This document shows, piece by piece, positions 44,366-55,860 of a DNA stretch of 64,000 nt. The translations under genes were made by a program, and so were the position numbers. Every line of letters begins with the position of its first letter. Position 1 is the first letter of the stretch. The notes under the pieces are model-generated. The model saw only the letters and a list, made by a program, of their open reading frames with translations. It was not told the origin of the DNA and searched no databases. This DNA is from Branchinecta lynchi (lineage: Eukaryota; Arthropoda; Branchiopoda; Anostraca; Branchinectidae), in the NCBI GenBank assembly GCA_023053575.1, contig JAKZAP010000018.1, positions 18,628,202 to 18,692,201 on the forward strand. The letters are read 5' to 3'.

Positions 44366-44796
44366 ATAGAAGTGGAAACATGTTTAGTTGGATTTTAATG
44401 TTTTATGTTTTGCTCGCGCCATTTCTATATTCAATAATCATTTGTTTTTCTTAAGCACGCAATAAATAAGTATTATTATTACTGTGAAGGTCCAAATACT
44501 GGTGTAGGATATTAAACTGTACCCACCAGTCCTTCCCTGCTGTATGTTTTACTTCACTTAAATGTCCAATGAGCAGAAAAAGGTGGAATAAGTTAGTGGC
44601 AACGAAGTTGCTTGCAAGTCGCGCAACCTGTGCAAAACAGAATCACCATTTGGCTCTCTTCCACTACTATTGACAAAGCGAATGTTGAACATGCAAATTA
44701 AATTAGTTTTTCAATTCCAACTCATTATTATTCAGCTTCTATTAATTAAAACTAGTGGAAATGGAATGACTTTTGTTGATTAATTTAATATTTCAG

Positions 44797-44842
44797 GGAG
44801 GAACTGGCCATGAAAATTGGATTAACAGAGGCTCGTATACAG
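44797..44842 (+). CDS. al: aristaless/Arx homeobox protein, 46-bp homeodomain exon
   Basis: This short exon completes Arg31 and encodes EELAMKIGLTEARIQ, homeodomain residues 32-46 (helix 2 to the start of helix 3). The acceptor is AATATTTCAG|GGAG and the donor is ACAG|GTGAGA. A 46-bp exon between codon 31 and the 46/47 boundary is the classical paired-like homeobox arrangement, and both reading phases fit the flanking exons. The sequence matches aristaless-type proteins (KIGLTEARIQ). Confidence 0.96.
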
Positions 44843-46990
44843 GTGAGAACGGTTTTTGATCTTTAATTCTTTCTTCTAATTTAAAAGCCGACAGGCGTGG
44901 AAGTGAATACTGATAAGCTCTAAAAACTGAACATTCGAAATATTAAGAAATATGGTTCAGAGGATCTCTGTGCGAGTTTTAGTGTTCAGCCTTCAATCTT
45001 TTCTCTCTTAATAACAAAAAGGGTTAGGTTTGCTTTTGTCATTTACTTGGAAGTGATAAAGATCGATATTGCTAAACATTGTTTTAGTTGTGTTCAAGAT
45101 TTGCTTTTACAGCCTACATTTCGCAACACCGTGGAGGTGAGGAGAGATCTCGGATATCAAAAACACGGATCCTGTACGGCGACCCCAGTCAAGTAAAAAT
45201 AGAGAAAACAGACAGTAATAAACGGAAGAAGACACACAAAAATCGTAACCATTACATTAGATTTTTAGATTGTATATGGGGCTTATTGGAAAAAATACTA
45301 GGAACAAAACCCTCCAAAAGTTTACACTTGTAAGAGGTTTAACAAACCCCCTTTGACAGATTAACCTACAGTACAGTCCTACCCTACCCTCCATTACGTA
45401 TGCTTATTTGAATGTCTCCTAATAATGGGCACTGGCTGAAGTAAAACCCATACAATGCAAGTTTTAATGCAAAATACTTTGTTACAAAATATGTAATTAT
45501 GCGCTCATTATCCATAAGACTTTGACTCATCATCATTAATTATATGGTTGAGTCAGTAACTACTACCCCCCCCCCCCTTCATTTTAGTTTTTAATTCATT
45601 TTAACCACAGTCCAGCTCCGCTGCAAGACAAAAGTTTTATACGGAAGTAAGAGAATACGTAAATAAAGTAATCCCTCAGTGTGAACGCAAATTTTGGCCT
45701 AGTACGCTAATTACTAATTAACGGTAGCCCCTCAATATAAACTGGCTCGGAGAGGCTACTATCTAAGAATCGACGTAGCCTATGGGAGATGTTGGCCTAT
45801 ACTGGACCGTGGTCTATACTGGACGATAATTCATAACTTCAATTTCCCAAGTGACAGAGGAATCATCTCGTATCAGTTTGCTTCTTATTTGGCATTTTAC
45901 TGGCCAGTCAAAATTTAAAGGTGTGAATCTTATTTTTTAAGTATTTTACGAAAACCGTCGGGCCTGTCTTCAAATCCGGAGATCCTGAAATTTTGAATCC
46001 TCTTGAAATTTTTAGATTTTAGTTGAACCGTACATAAAATTTGTCATAATATTCATTTTATAGTCTAGTTTACATGAACTCCATCCAGCGAATAAAATAA
46101 AAGCTGTTTTGCCGCTGGAAGAAAAACGGTCTTTAGCGCATCATTTCCATGTGGTTTATTGTGGATCATTCCTGGTCAATACTGAATCCTTGATGATCCC
46201 CAATAACCAGCCTAAGTAGATAATACGCTCGGGAATTTTACTTAGCTTTTCATGTTTAATCTTAGTTCATTTGATCGTACCCGCAGACTGTTTTCTTCTT
46301 TCATCGTCAGCTAATTTGGCACATTTTTTTTTAAAACCAAGGATGCAATTTCTGGATTTTTCTCGTGCGAACTCGTGCCTCCGCGTGCCGTGCCTCTTTT
46401 TAGTCGATTCATAGAAGTAGACAAGTACGTGAGAGTTCGTAACTCCCGAGCCTAAAAGAAGGGATGTTAGAACATTGTTCCAACCCCTCACTCTGAAACC
46501 TAAAATGGCCCTTATGGTTTTCGTGTCTCTTTTTAGTACTCATGCCTCCTACACTAGCTCGTACCTTGCCGTGCCTCTTTTTAGTCGATCCCTTTGTGCG
46601 TATCCGCTATTTTAGGCTCATCAAATCCAAATGGTAGTATATGTTTACATCATCTTCGTTTCAAATTCGGACTTAATCATCGGCGTTACTGCCTACGCGG
46701 ACGGGTGTATGGACCTTTCACCTTGAGTTAATAAATCGAATTACTTCAGTACCAACTGACAGAATATTAGTTTCAAAGGTAGTTATTCCATTATAAGGAA
46801 TCCATAGTTAATTTGATTATGACAAGTGCGAAATTGATGTTCTTCAAGAAAGGGCCGAAAAGAAAAGCAATTGTCGGTATTGAAGGAGTGGTACTTAATG
46901 CTATCTTTCAAAATTAAAGCCTTCCTCTTTTTGCGACAGACCTACATTTGCTTGAACAATGTAATCTTTAAAGCACAAGCCTAAGCTTAA

Positions 46991-47364
46991 AGGACCCCTC
47001 GCCCTATTTACTCTTCAACCTACAATATTTTAAAACATTTGAATACTTTAAAACTAGTATGTGCTTTCAAAAAACAACCCGCGGTTTTGGCTGTTTTTAG
47101 CCTTTTCCGAGATCCGTTGATTTGTAGCGAAAACAGGGAAACAATTTACATAACCGGTTTTTCTTGTATGGAAAAACTTCTCGCAGGCAATCACCGACAG
47201 CGTGATACACATCGAAGGTAGCAAAACACGGCATGTGAGAAAATCAGTGGGGTTTTGTTACAGGGGTTAGAATGTACTGTACGAACTTGGGGTCTCCGGA
47301 TTTAGAAATATATGGAGTGATAAAGGAAGTAGGTTGCATTAGTATTATATGTAAGACAGGTCCT
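46991..47364 (+). mobile_element. TTAA MITE, AGGACCCCTCGCAC family, full length
   Basis: TTAA at 46987-46990 and 47365-47368. The ends are AGGACCCCTCGCCCTATTT and GTAAGACAGGTCCT. All landmarks are retained, including AGCGTGATACACATCGAAGG. Confidence 0.9.
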
Positions 47365-47805
47365 TTAAAGAAGAAAACATCTTTACAGATTTTTTTTGTG
47401 TATTGAATATAGGGTAGTGTCCTTAGAGAAAAAAAAAGTAATAATTAAAGTATTTTAGATTACATGAGACTGTTTGATGGGAAAATGAAAAGTTTTAAGC
47501 AACAGAACAAATACAGACCCACCCCGGCTCTTATAGCCGCGAGCGGAGAAAACTGCACACAGTAACTGTTTTTTTTTTCCTGACCAACGAGATTCTTGGA
47601 AGCAATAAGCCGGAGCCAGATCCTCTTAAAAAAGAGCCAAACATAGCAGGTGCAAGTTTGTGTATTGCCGGTCGGGTGGACAGAAAAAATATTGGAAATT
47701 CGAAATCTCCAAAATGAGAACGGTTGCAACCGTTGGACATAGAGTGAATCAGTAATACAGGCTAGGTATGACTTTAGAGTTTAATTAAAAAAACAACTTA
47801 TTTTT

Positions 47806-49514
47806 ATGGCACTTGCCTTCCGGCCAAGTACCATATACCGACCACATTTCCGTCGGTCGGTCAGTCCGGTGTTTGCGAATTAGGGTACTTCCAGATACGC
47901 TAGGACGATTAAACTTGGCAGGCATATCAGGGACCCGACCAAACTAACTTGGAAATAGTCACTTGCCCGATCCGACCATCTTGGGGGAGAGGCAGATGGT
48001 GGAATCCCGAAAATAGGGACATCCATAACTTTCGAACGGGTGATCAGATCGTAATGAAACTTGATATCTGGAAAGATCTCGTGTCTCAGACGTCTCATTT
48101 CAAGTCCAGACCGGATCCGATGAATCTGGGGGGGGGGGAGTTGGAGGGGGGGACTAGAAATTGTGTGAAACTCTCAGAGTGGAGCGATCGGGATGAAACT
48201 TGATGGTAAGAACAAGCACAAGCTCTAGATACATGACTGACAGAACTGGACCGGATTCGGACACTGTGGGGACGTTGGACGGGGTTCCGGAAATCCGGCG
48301 ATCCGTAGTTAATGTACTTCCAGGTGGGCTAGGACGATAAAACTTGGCAGGCATATCAGGGACACGACCAAACTAACTTGGAAATAGTCGTGGGGGGAGA
48401 GGGAGGTGGCGGAATCCGGAAAATAGGGACATGCATAGCTTTCGCACAGGTGATCGGATCTTAATGAAACTTGATATCTGGAAAGATCTCGTGTCTCAGA
48501 TGTCTCATTTCATGTCCGGACCGGAACGAATCTTGGGGGAGTCGGAGAGGAGAACCGGAAATCGTGTGAAACTCTCACAGTGGAGCGATCGGGATGAAAC
48601 TTGGTGCGAAGAACAAGCACACGCTCTAGATACATCACTAACAGGACTGGACCGGATTCGGACACTGTGGGGGAAGGTGGAGGGGGGTTCCGGAATTCAG
48701 GCGATCCGTAGTTAATGTACTTCCAGGTGGGCTAGGACGATACAACTTGGCAGGTATCTCAGGGACCCGACCAGATTAACTTGGAAACAGTCGCTTGCCC
48801 GATCTGACTATCGTTCGGGAAGGGGGGAGACGACAGAATCCGTAAATTAGTAGTATGCATAACTTTCGAATGGGTTATCGGATCTTAACGAAATTTGATA
48901 TCTTGAATCACCTCATGTCTCAGCATGTCCCATTTCAAGTCCGGACCGGATCCGATAAATCGGAGGGGGAGGGGTCGTAGGGGAGAGCCGGACATCTTGT
49001 GACACGCATAGAGTGGAGCGATCAGGACGAAACTTGGTGTAAAGTACAGGCACAAGTCCTGGGTGCATCAGTGACAGTATAAGACCGTATTCGGGTACCG
49101 AGGGGGGGGGGGAGGAGCTGTAGGGGGTGTCCAGAGTTCCGGTGATCGTGAGTTAAGGTACTTCCAGATGTGCTAGGACGATAAAATTATGCTGGAGCAT
49201 TAAAAACTTGACATCATTGGGTTAGACATCGTCACTCTCCGGTCCGACCATACCTTAAAGAACTCATCTTAACCGCAAAGTACAAAAAATTCTCTTAAGC
49301 AAAATTTACTTTTTCACGATCGCCATCAGCACATGATCCTTTTTGCCTTAAGGGCTTTGCTTAGAAACTAATTTTTAGCACCCTTAAAGTGCGCATCTCA
49401 AACGAAAAGTAAAAAAAAACAAAAACTTTTGACCATCACTTCGATCCTCTGACCCAGCCTAGCAAGTTTGGCACATCTTAACAAGCAAGTGCCATATGAG
49501 CTTCCAGCTCTTGC
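47806..49514 (-). mobile_element. HINE-like element, longest clean array (about three and a half units)
   Basis: The terminal hairpin at the left is ATGGCACTTG...CAAGTACCAT (47806-47834), followed by a GTCGGTCGGTC tract. The marker CTAGGACGAT-AAACTTGG recurs at about 47900, 48329 and 48733, with a decayed one near 49175, giving periods of about 404-440 bp. Each unit holds three related ~140-bp segments, each with a GATSNNAATGAAACTTG-type core and a GGGGG(A)GTTGG-type tail. The right end has GCAAGTGCCATATGAGCT. Confidence 0.72.
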
Positions 49515-49549
49515 TGTATCATTTAACTGAATATACTCCACTAAATCAT

Positions 49550-49870
49550 CCCACGGACTTTGACACCCCAAAAATGACGGGATAGGCTTAAGTTGAAGTC
49601 TGTCCGTTTCTCCGTCCGACCGTCTATTAGCACGATAACTATCGAAGGGGTCGAAATTTTTGTTCAAACCTGTCGAGGATCCTTTGAATCAGTACAGGCC
49701 TACTGCGAGTCTGTCCGTTGTCCCTCTGACCGTCTACTAGCAGGATAACTATCGGAGGGGCCGAGATATGTTCAAACTTGGTGTGAGGATAGTGGATCAG
49801 AGTAGGCTACAGAAAAAGTTTGTAGGTTGGTTCCTGTAGCTTAACATTGACGCTGGGGGAGGAGTTTCAA
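49550..49870 (-). repeat. CGGACAGA-type dispersed repeat, two units
   Basis: GTCTGTCCGTTTCTCCGTCC...AACTATCGAAGGGGTCGA and a second unit GTCTGTCCGTTGTCCCTCTG...AACTATCGGAGGGGCCGA follow about 125 bp apart. It is related to 29680-29860 and 35865-36062. Confidence 0.6.
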
Positions 49871-50039
49871 ATCCTTTCGCCTTATTACTCCGACTTGAAT
49901 GAGGGTCATCTAGATACTACAAATAAGAAAATACTTCTGCATTAACTCTTTTAGAACAAAGGTGAAAGCTTCTATATCTTCCACCTTGGACAAAAAACCG
50001 GATTCTTGTTAGTAAATTTTCAGTTCCTGATATAACTTT

Positions 50040-50250
50040 AAAGTTGGAGATACTGCACAGAAAACTCTCCGGTACGGCTTATGCGCGCCTATCCCCTCAC
50101 CACCGTCTTATCCGTTTGTTTCGTTGATTTTGTGTATATTTCGTTTTCTTTTTTTGTGTTTTTTTTTTTTTACTTATTCCTACTCCACCATATTTACTTC
50201 ATGTATTGTGTGGGTGATAAATAAATTAAATTAAATTAAATACTATTTCA
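50040..50250 (+). mobile_element. LINE or retroposon 3' end with TAAAT tail
   Basis: A CT/T-rich 3' untranslated-like sequence ends in GATAAATAAATTAAATTAAATTAAA (a short pentanucleotide tail, about 50216-50243; motif unit TAAAT). There is no coding portion. Confidence 0.45.
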
Positions 50251-50946
50251 TTACTTTGCTTCCGAAACCGAAGCGCCATCACCGACCGCCTAATTTTCTA
50301 TCTTCACTTGGAAGTTATTTTATTACATTAAATTCCTAATGCAAAGACCTAAAACAGGGATACAACGCGGAATAGACAATTTGCTCCTCAAATTATTGGT
50401 AATTTAAGAGTTTTGCAGTAATAGGAAAAATAAAATGTTGGTGTCTCTAATAACAAAAGCGGCTAGGGTCTCACCTACACTTATCGAAGCTAACGAAAGA
50501 CAATGGGCCTTCAGAGCATATGATTAGAAGCACTTCGAAACTGATTTGGCGTAGCACGTCTGTATTCCAAAATGACAGTCATTCGGTATGCAACTCCGCG
50601 GTTCTCCGCTATTACGACGTTAGGGGATGCCGGGGAAGTAGAGAGAACCTGGTAATTCTTACACCAGTTTTGCCGCTAATTTGCCGTTCATGTCGCTTCA
50701 AAATTACACGATGTATAATCAAATCAAGAGAAAATGTAGGCGTAATTGCTTGATGATGGCTTAGACAGTGCTTGAAAATTTTAAAGGGTGGCTGCAGCAC
50801 GCCTCCTCTGACCAGGTTCGAGAACCAAAATTATATTGCAGCGACAGACTATAACTTTATGACTCAAAAAATCCGAACAGCACTTCACGACGGTGGGACG
50901 TGAAACCCACATTCCTTCCATTGCTAGCCTGTATTTTTTTTTATAG

Positions 50947-51705
50947 GTCTGGTTTCAGAATCGACGTGCAAAATGGCGAAAGCAAGAAAAAGTGGGACCA
51001 CAATCCCATCCCTACAATCCATACCAGAATGGCACACCTATTGGAATCAACCCGTTTCCATCTGGAAGCGGATCGGCTCCTAACGGACATGTACCGGTGT
51101 CATTAAATGGCCCTGGGTCATTCCCAGGCATGGGAGGCCATGTGAACCCCTTTCTGCAGCGCAAGTTCGTCGAGTCTTCTCCGCTCTTACGACTCCCAGG
51201 AAACGCTTCCAATCTTCCGTCCTCACAGAATTACCTGACAGCTGGCCTGCTCCCACCCTTCCTAACCCCCAACCTGTCTTTAAGAGACATACCCGCGGCG
51301 TACCGCAACCCACTTTTCATGAGTAGCCTATATAGCAACCAAGCCTCCTTCCAGTCTCTTCTCGCCAGTTTCTCAGCCACGCCTCAAAAGCAGGCAGATG
51401 GGGACTATCGAGCTCTGCTCTCCACTCTCTCAACTCTAAACGGTTTCCATTCCTTCTCCCATTCCTCTGGCATGATGCCCGGAAATCCCCTACATCCTTA
51501 TGCGAGCATACCTGCTCCCCCCGTTCCAATTGGCATGTCTAGTGCGATACCGTCCCCGCCAGCCCCAAGCGAAAGCCAGACCTCCCCCGATCCCCCAGTG
51601 GGCCCTGAGGATCTGGATAGGAGGAGTTCGAGCATTGCCGCTCTTAGACTGAAAGCACGGGAGCATGAGCTCCGCTTGGAAATGATACGCAAACAAAGCG
51701 ACTGA
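50947..51705 (+). CDS. al: aristaless/Arx homeobox protein, last exon with helix 3 and OAR
   Basis: After a T-rich acceptor (TTTTTTTATAG) the exon opens with VWFQNRRAKWRKQE, homeodomain residues 47-60: recognition helix with W48, F49, Q50, N51 and R53. KVGPQSHPYNPY follows, the tail seen in aristaless-type proteins. The middle is rich in Pro, Ser, Asn and Gly (PSGSGSAPNGHVPV; YRNPLFMSSLYSNQASFQS). Near the end, SSSIAALRLKAREHELRLE (codons from 51625) is the OAR motif, which modulates transactivation in this family. A TGA stop lies at 51703-51705. The three exons give 337 residues in frame, with the homeodomain at 40-99 and the OAR at about 312-330. Orthology to al/Arx is confident; naming within that group rests on remembered family sequences. 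Confidence 0.97.
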   Translation, partial: VWFQNRRAKWRKQEKVGPQSHPYNPYQNGTPIGINPFPSGSGSAPNGHVPVSLNGPGSFPGMGGHVNPFLQRKFVESSPLLRLPGNASNLPSSQNYLTAGLLPPFLTPNLSLRDIPAAYRNPLFMSSLYSNQASFQSLLASFSATPQKQADGDYRALLSTLSTLNGFHSFSHSSGMMPGNPLHPYASIPAPPVPIGMSSAIPSPPAPSESQTSPDPPVGPEDLDRRSSSIAALRLKAREHELRLEMIRKQSD

Positions 51706-51817
51706 AATTCGTTGTGTGGTTGTGATTTATATATATTTTCGTTTTCGTATGCCAAATTGATACTTTCCCGAGAGCTGAGTTGCTTTGGTGCTTTAATCTT
51801 TGTTAGTTAATTTTCTA

Positions 51818-51823
51818 AATAAA
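51818..51823 (+). terminator. Polyadenylation signal AATAAA for al
   Basis: A canonical AATAAA lies 113 bases after the al stop codon, at the expected place for the end of the transcript. A cleavage site would lie some 10-30 bases further on. Confidence 0.65.
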
Positions 51824-51839
51824 CTGAAACCGAAAACTT

Positions 51840-52811
51840 AAAAACCTGACAGCGACACAGATGTCACCTGGTGAAGACATTTTAAAATTGCCTGTTATGA
51901 ATATCATAAGGTCTTTTTTGGCTTAGTGAGCCAACGTGAACAGTCTGCAGCAGTCAGCCCAGAGCAAAATAACACTAGGGATTAGGCCCCAAGACTTGAC
52001 AAAACTGACACACGCTCGAATAGCAGCGATACTAGCACCAACAGCGATAGAGAACGTCTCTACTGAAACTCATTCAGTCGTTCACCAGCGCTGGCTCCGA
52101 TAACTTCAAATCCGAAACATAGCAAAAAAATGATACAGCCTCCATTGTTCCCTTGCTGTGTGCAGACCGCACCTTTGCTTTACTAGAAATTTATAAACCC
52201 GCAAGTTTGTCTCGCTTTAAACACCACAAGCGTAGTGGGCGGTGCTACGACTATGTTCCGTTTGAAAAGCATGGAAATCATAGGTCTTGGCGCTACTCCC
52301 TAATGTTATTTTGCTATCAGCCGAAGGCGGAGCCTACAAAATTGAAACAAGACACTGGGTTCCGGTTTAACGGAAAATTGGGCCAAATATGTCGGGATGG
52401 CATTTGGAGTGAAGGGCATACCATAGGTCTGCAGTCGTATCCAATTTTCATTAAATGCCTTTACAAGCCACCGGAAGAGTTTCGAATAACGCCCACGTAA
52501 GGGCATATTAGCTCTTCACATTAGAGCCTTAAGGACCAATGAAGAAAGAGGAATAGTAAGATCAGAAATTAACTGAATTAATTCCGACATTCGGAAGCGC
52601 CTGAATAGTTGGAGAACCAACCTTTACTCCGCTTCCACATTCTGTATTTGGCGGGTTACAAATAAAATATATATATATATTTTATTTGTATGTGTGTGTA
52701 TTTCAAATTTGTACTTTCGTATAAAGTAGGCTACTTCCAAATTTTGTACTTAAGTTTGAAGTACATAACTTGTACTTAAGTAGCACTTCAACTACTTCAC
52801 GGTTAAAGAAC
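51840..52811. other. Downstream of al; one repeat and an unrecognised open frame
   Basis: 52012-52105 (ATAGCAGCGATACTAGC, CTCTACTGAAACTCA, ACCAGCGCTGGCTC) is repeated at about 62235-62325. A 115-codon + strand frame (52153-52500) has no recognised domain and no clear splice context. A TA run lies at about 52669-52682. Confidence 0.35.
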
Positions 52812-53310
52812 ATAAGTTGCGTTTTTGCTGATACCACGATATCTACCACGGTAACTGGATCTGCAATTAGTCGTTTTTGCAGTTATTGTGGTATCTGATA
52901 CACGGTGCTCTGCAAAAAACGACTATTGCCGAAATTGCACTTTTCGAAGTCATCCCAAAAGAAAAACAGATATCCAGCTACATTAGTTGCCTTTTTGCAG
53001 ATACCATGGTATCTGATAACACAGTCTAAAGTCGTTTTTGCGGTTATCGTGGTATCAGATACCACGATCGAAAGGCGTGTTTGCAGTATCGTGGTATCTG
53101 GCCAGTTATCGTGGTATCAGATATTCAGATACTACGGTCCAACCGTGGTAACTGGTCGTGGTATCTGAAAAGTCATCTCACTTTCATCAAATTTTGTCTG
53201 ATTGGTGAGAAAGAGTTTAGCACTCAGTGATGTAACTGGATATCTTTTTTTTGGGATGACTTTGAAAAGTGCAATTTTGGCAATAGTCGTTTCTGCAGAG
53301 CACCGTGTAG
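52812..53310. mobile_element. TACCACGG-rich repeat, rearranged relative of 41164-41477
   Basis: Begins AAGTTGCGTTTTTGCTGATACC and repeats GATACCACGATATC-like palindromes and TCGTTTTTGCAG. The phrase TCGAAGTCATCCCAAAAG and its inverse CTTTTTTTTGGGATGACTTT both occur (52946, 53245), so at least two copies are joined head to head. Confidence 0.6.
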
Positions 53311-53329
53311 CTAGTTGGACTTTGTCCTT

Positions 53330-54870
53330 TTCAATCGTAGACTTCTGGACTTTTCAATCGTGACTTGTGGAAACTTGGAATATTATCTTATATAACCTAG
53401 TTGGTATTACAAAGCTATTCAAAGCTTTTTAGTTCAAAATACCATAGATGTCACTCTAATAATTATTGCGGAACATATCCTTGTTTTACGTTATCATTTG
53501 TATCCATTGCGTTAACACTTAATCCTAGGTTACAGTGAGAGATCATCCCCATAGACCGTTCTAGCATCTTATGAAAATGACAATGCTTAAGCAGCCGATT
53601 CTTGAACAACGACATGAACCAAACTTTTCTTATCACCAAAAACACCGGAAACAAAATAGGTACACATACTAGGAAAAGTTGGAAGCCCCTCATCGCCGAA
53701 GATGTTTCTGGTGCAATCGCCGATTGTTAGTTACATCTCCCTTACTTGTCTCACAGTTGGGTTCCGCCTATTCTTTGTTTGATTGTATCCCCTACGACTA
53801 CAGTTGTCAACCCCTCGAAAGACTTAATTCTAAGATACAGTGATAGACCATGGAGACTAATTATCTTACCCTCAGATTTATAGATATCAAATAAAATGTG
53901 CACCAATTTGCACTAGTTTCTACCGATTCCTACTTACAAGTCCATCTCCCCGTGATAGACATAGTACTAAATTGTTTTCGGTTCAAAGACACCAGAAACA
54001 AATAATAGGATTAATACGTATACCAACTAGCAAAAGTTACAAGCCCCTCATCGCCGAAAATGATTATGGTCTAACAGGCGACTGTTGCTTACAAGTAAAA
54101 AAAACAATAGAAAATCCGAAGTAGGGACCAAGTAGACTTTGCAGCCAGTTGAACTTTAGACATCGTGATTCATGAAAACTTGGAACATTATCTTATATAA
54201 TCTAGTTCGTATTATAAAGCTATCCGTAACTTTTCAGGATCAAAATAACTTAGATGCCACTCCGCCAATATTTCGAAACTATGTCGTTGCACATTATCAT
54301 TTGTATCGGCTGCGTTAACACGGTCGGAAACCTCTCACCACCGAAGATGATTATGGTATAAGAGCCGATTGTTCCTTACAAGTCCCTGACATGTCTCACA
54401 ACTGGGTCCGCCTATTCTTTGTTTGAGTTTGTACCGTACCACTAAAGTTGTCAACCCCTCAAAAGACTTAATTCCATATTACATTAATAGACCAAGGACA
54501 CTAGTTTTGTTACCCTCTGATTTATAGAGATAAAACAAATGTGCACCAATTTTCACAAGTTTCTAGCCCCTCATGAACCACTTCTAGCAAAATTCTTACT
54601 TACAAGTCCATCTCCCCGTGATAGACGTGGTACCAAATTGTTCTCACTATAAAATACACAAGAAAGAAATAATAGGATTGATCGGTACACCAACTACTAA
54701 CGTTGCTAACCTCTCATTGCCGAAGATGATTATGGTCTAACAGCCGACTGTTGCTTACAAGTACCCTACATGTCTCACGATTGGGACCACCCTATTTTTG
54801 GTTTCAGTGTGTACCTCACTAATGAAGTTGTCAATCTCTCCAAACTTTCGAACGGTTGTATCTCATGAAG
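53330..54870. repeat. Satellite-like tandem array, compound period ~650 bp
   Basis: CCGAAGATGATTATGGTCTAA-like anchors lie at about 53692, 54053, 54343 and 54720 (alternating spacings near 360, 290 and 377). TTGTCAACCCCTCGAAAGAC recurs at about 53804 and 54453, and AATGTGCACCAATTT at 53896 and 54539. CAAGTCCATCTCCCCGTGAT occurs at 53938 and 54605. The array is diverged and non-coding. Confidence 0.8.
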
Positions 54871-55499
54871 GAATTTTTGTCCCAAATAACAGATGACATA
54901 TACTTTGATCAGCTCATCAAGGTCTATCGAATGGCGATCAAACAAAAATTATATCTGTATTGGTTCAAAAGTTGACTTTATTGTCGTAGGCCAACTTTCT
55001 AATATCACCACCTAGAAAGGAGCAAAGGATAAGCTATAATTTCTTTAGCAGTGAGAGAACTTTTGAAGTTTAAGAGGCCCATCTGATATCATTTCTGTTC
55101 CTCACTCCAAGTTTAAGAAATGGAATTATAAAATTCAGCTGAAATCGCGAACAGAAATGGGTAGAAACGATAGATGGCAGCACTTCCGGACGCGTGGGAA
55201 AATGACACTCTTTTTTATTCTGTAATCGGTTCCACCGGCTGTGGGGCCGGGGAACTGCCGCACATATTTCGCACATATAGATATTAGTCCACCTTCAGTT
55301 TAAAACTGGTGACTGTCTGCTTGCCTGCTAGAACGGAGCTTTCCACTCGAAAGCAGAAACCTGGTTTGATGAAACAAAAGCCTGGCTGCATAACTTGAGA
55401 TAGTCCTCTCTGACATAGGCTATACTACTCCACTTTACTTCACACACTGTAGGCTCTGGTTATATTTGTGTTGCTGTCGCAACACAATGATAGTCTAAG
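54871..55499. other. No gene seen
   Basis: No recognised repeat. The short minus frame at 55070-55276 is unrecognised. Confidence 0.35.
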
Positions 55500-55860
55500 G
55501 AAACTATATATATATATATCCGTACAGAAAAATCCTAAGGCCATATACAGGAAAAGCAAACAACTCATAGGAAACTCAACAAAATAACCAACTAAGAAAC
55601 AGCTCTTCTCAACTCGAATGCTTTTTCCACAAAATTACCAAAAGAAACAATCACTCTTGGTGACGTAGAACGTAAGATACCAAGAAGATGCCCACCATAT
55701 CCAGATATAATGAACCCCTTAAGTGCGAAAGCTTCTGGCAGACCATCCCCATCAAGATGGCAAAGAGGACAACACCGTCCGGACCTACTCCATCCGGACC
55801 GGGCACCTAGAATTCCAAGAATTACCATGCTGATAGCGGACATGTGAGGGATGTAGGGGC
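55500..55860 (-). mobile_element. LINE 3' end with C-terminal Cys motif and (TA)n tail
   Basis: The minus-strand frame 55592-55843 reads RCCPLCHLDGDGLPEAFAL, then GGHLLGILRSTSPRVIVSFG, NFVEKAFELRRAV: a CPLC-type zinc-knuckle remnant followed by the short C-terminal tail typical of LINE polymerases. A TA run at 55507-55519 marks the 3' end. It is a different family from the CATT-tailed LINE. Confidence 0.7.

Larger units (their letters stand above)
39993..44796 (+). other. al intron splitting homeodomain codon 31 (4.8 kb)
   Basis: It interrupts the codon for Arg31 of the homeodomain (AG|G). It contains a tRNA-Thr-like sequence, a LINE tail, and MITEs of the TACCACGG, Harbinger-like, hAT and TTAA types, listed separately. 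Between 40000 and 40380 there is a TAGTA/GCATG-rich low-complexity stretch. 41480-42680 shows no further feature. 44255-44365 is a short segment repeated at 58025-58125. The last ~130 bases before the acceptor look single-copy and carry several TTAAT/ATTAA motifs. Confidence 0.85.
44843..50946 (+). other. al intron at homeodomain position 46/47 (6.1 kb)
   Basis: The intron sits between Gln46 and Val47, a position common to most paired-like genes. It contains a TTAA MITE, a HINE-like array element, a CGGACAGA-type repeat and a LINE 3' end, all listed separately. 44843-46990 has no gene or classified repeat (C run at about 45576; two GTGCCTCTTTTTAGTCGAT motifs at about 46388 and 46581). 47370-47805 and 50260-50940 show nothing recognisable. 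Confidence 0.85.

Noticed and set aside
52153..52500. 115-codon open frame downstream of al as a neighbouring gene
   Set aside because: No domain recognised, it starts just after a repeat segment and lacks supporting splice or promoter signals. It is left as unassigned sequence.
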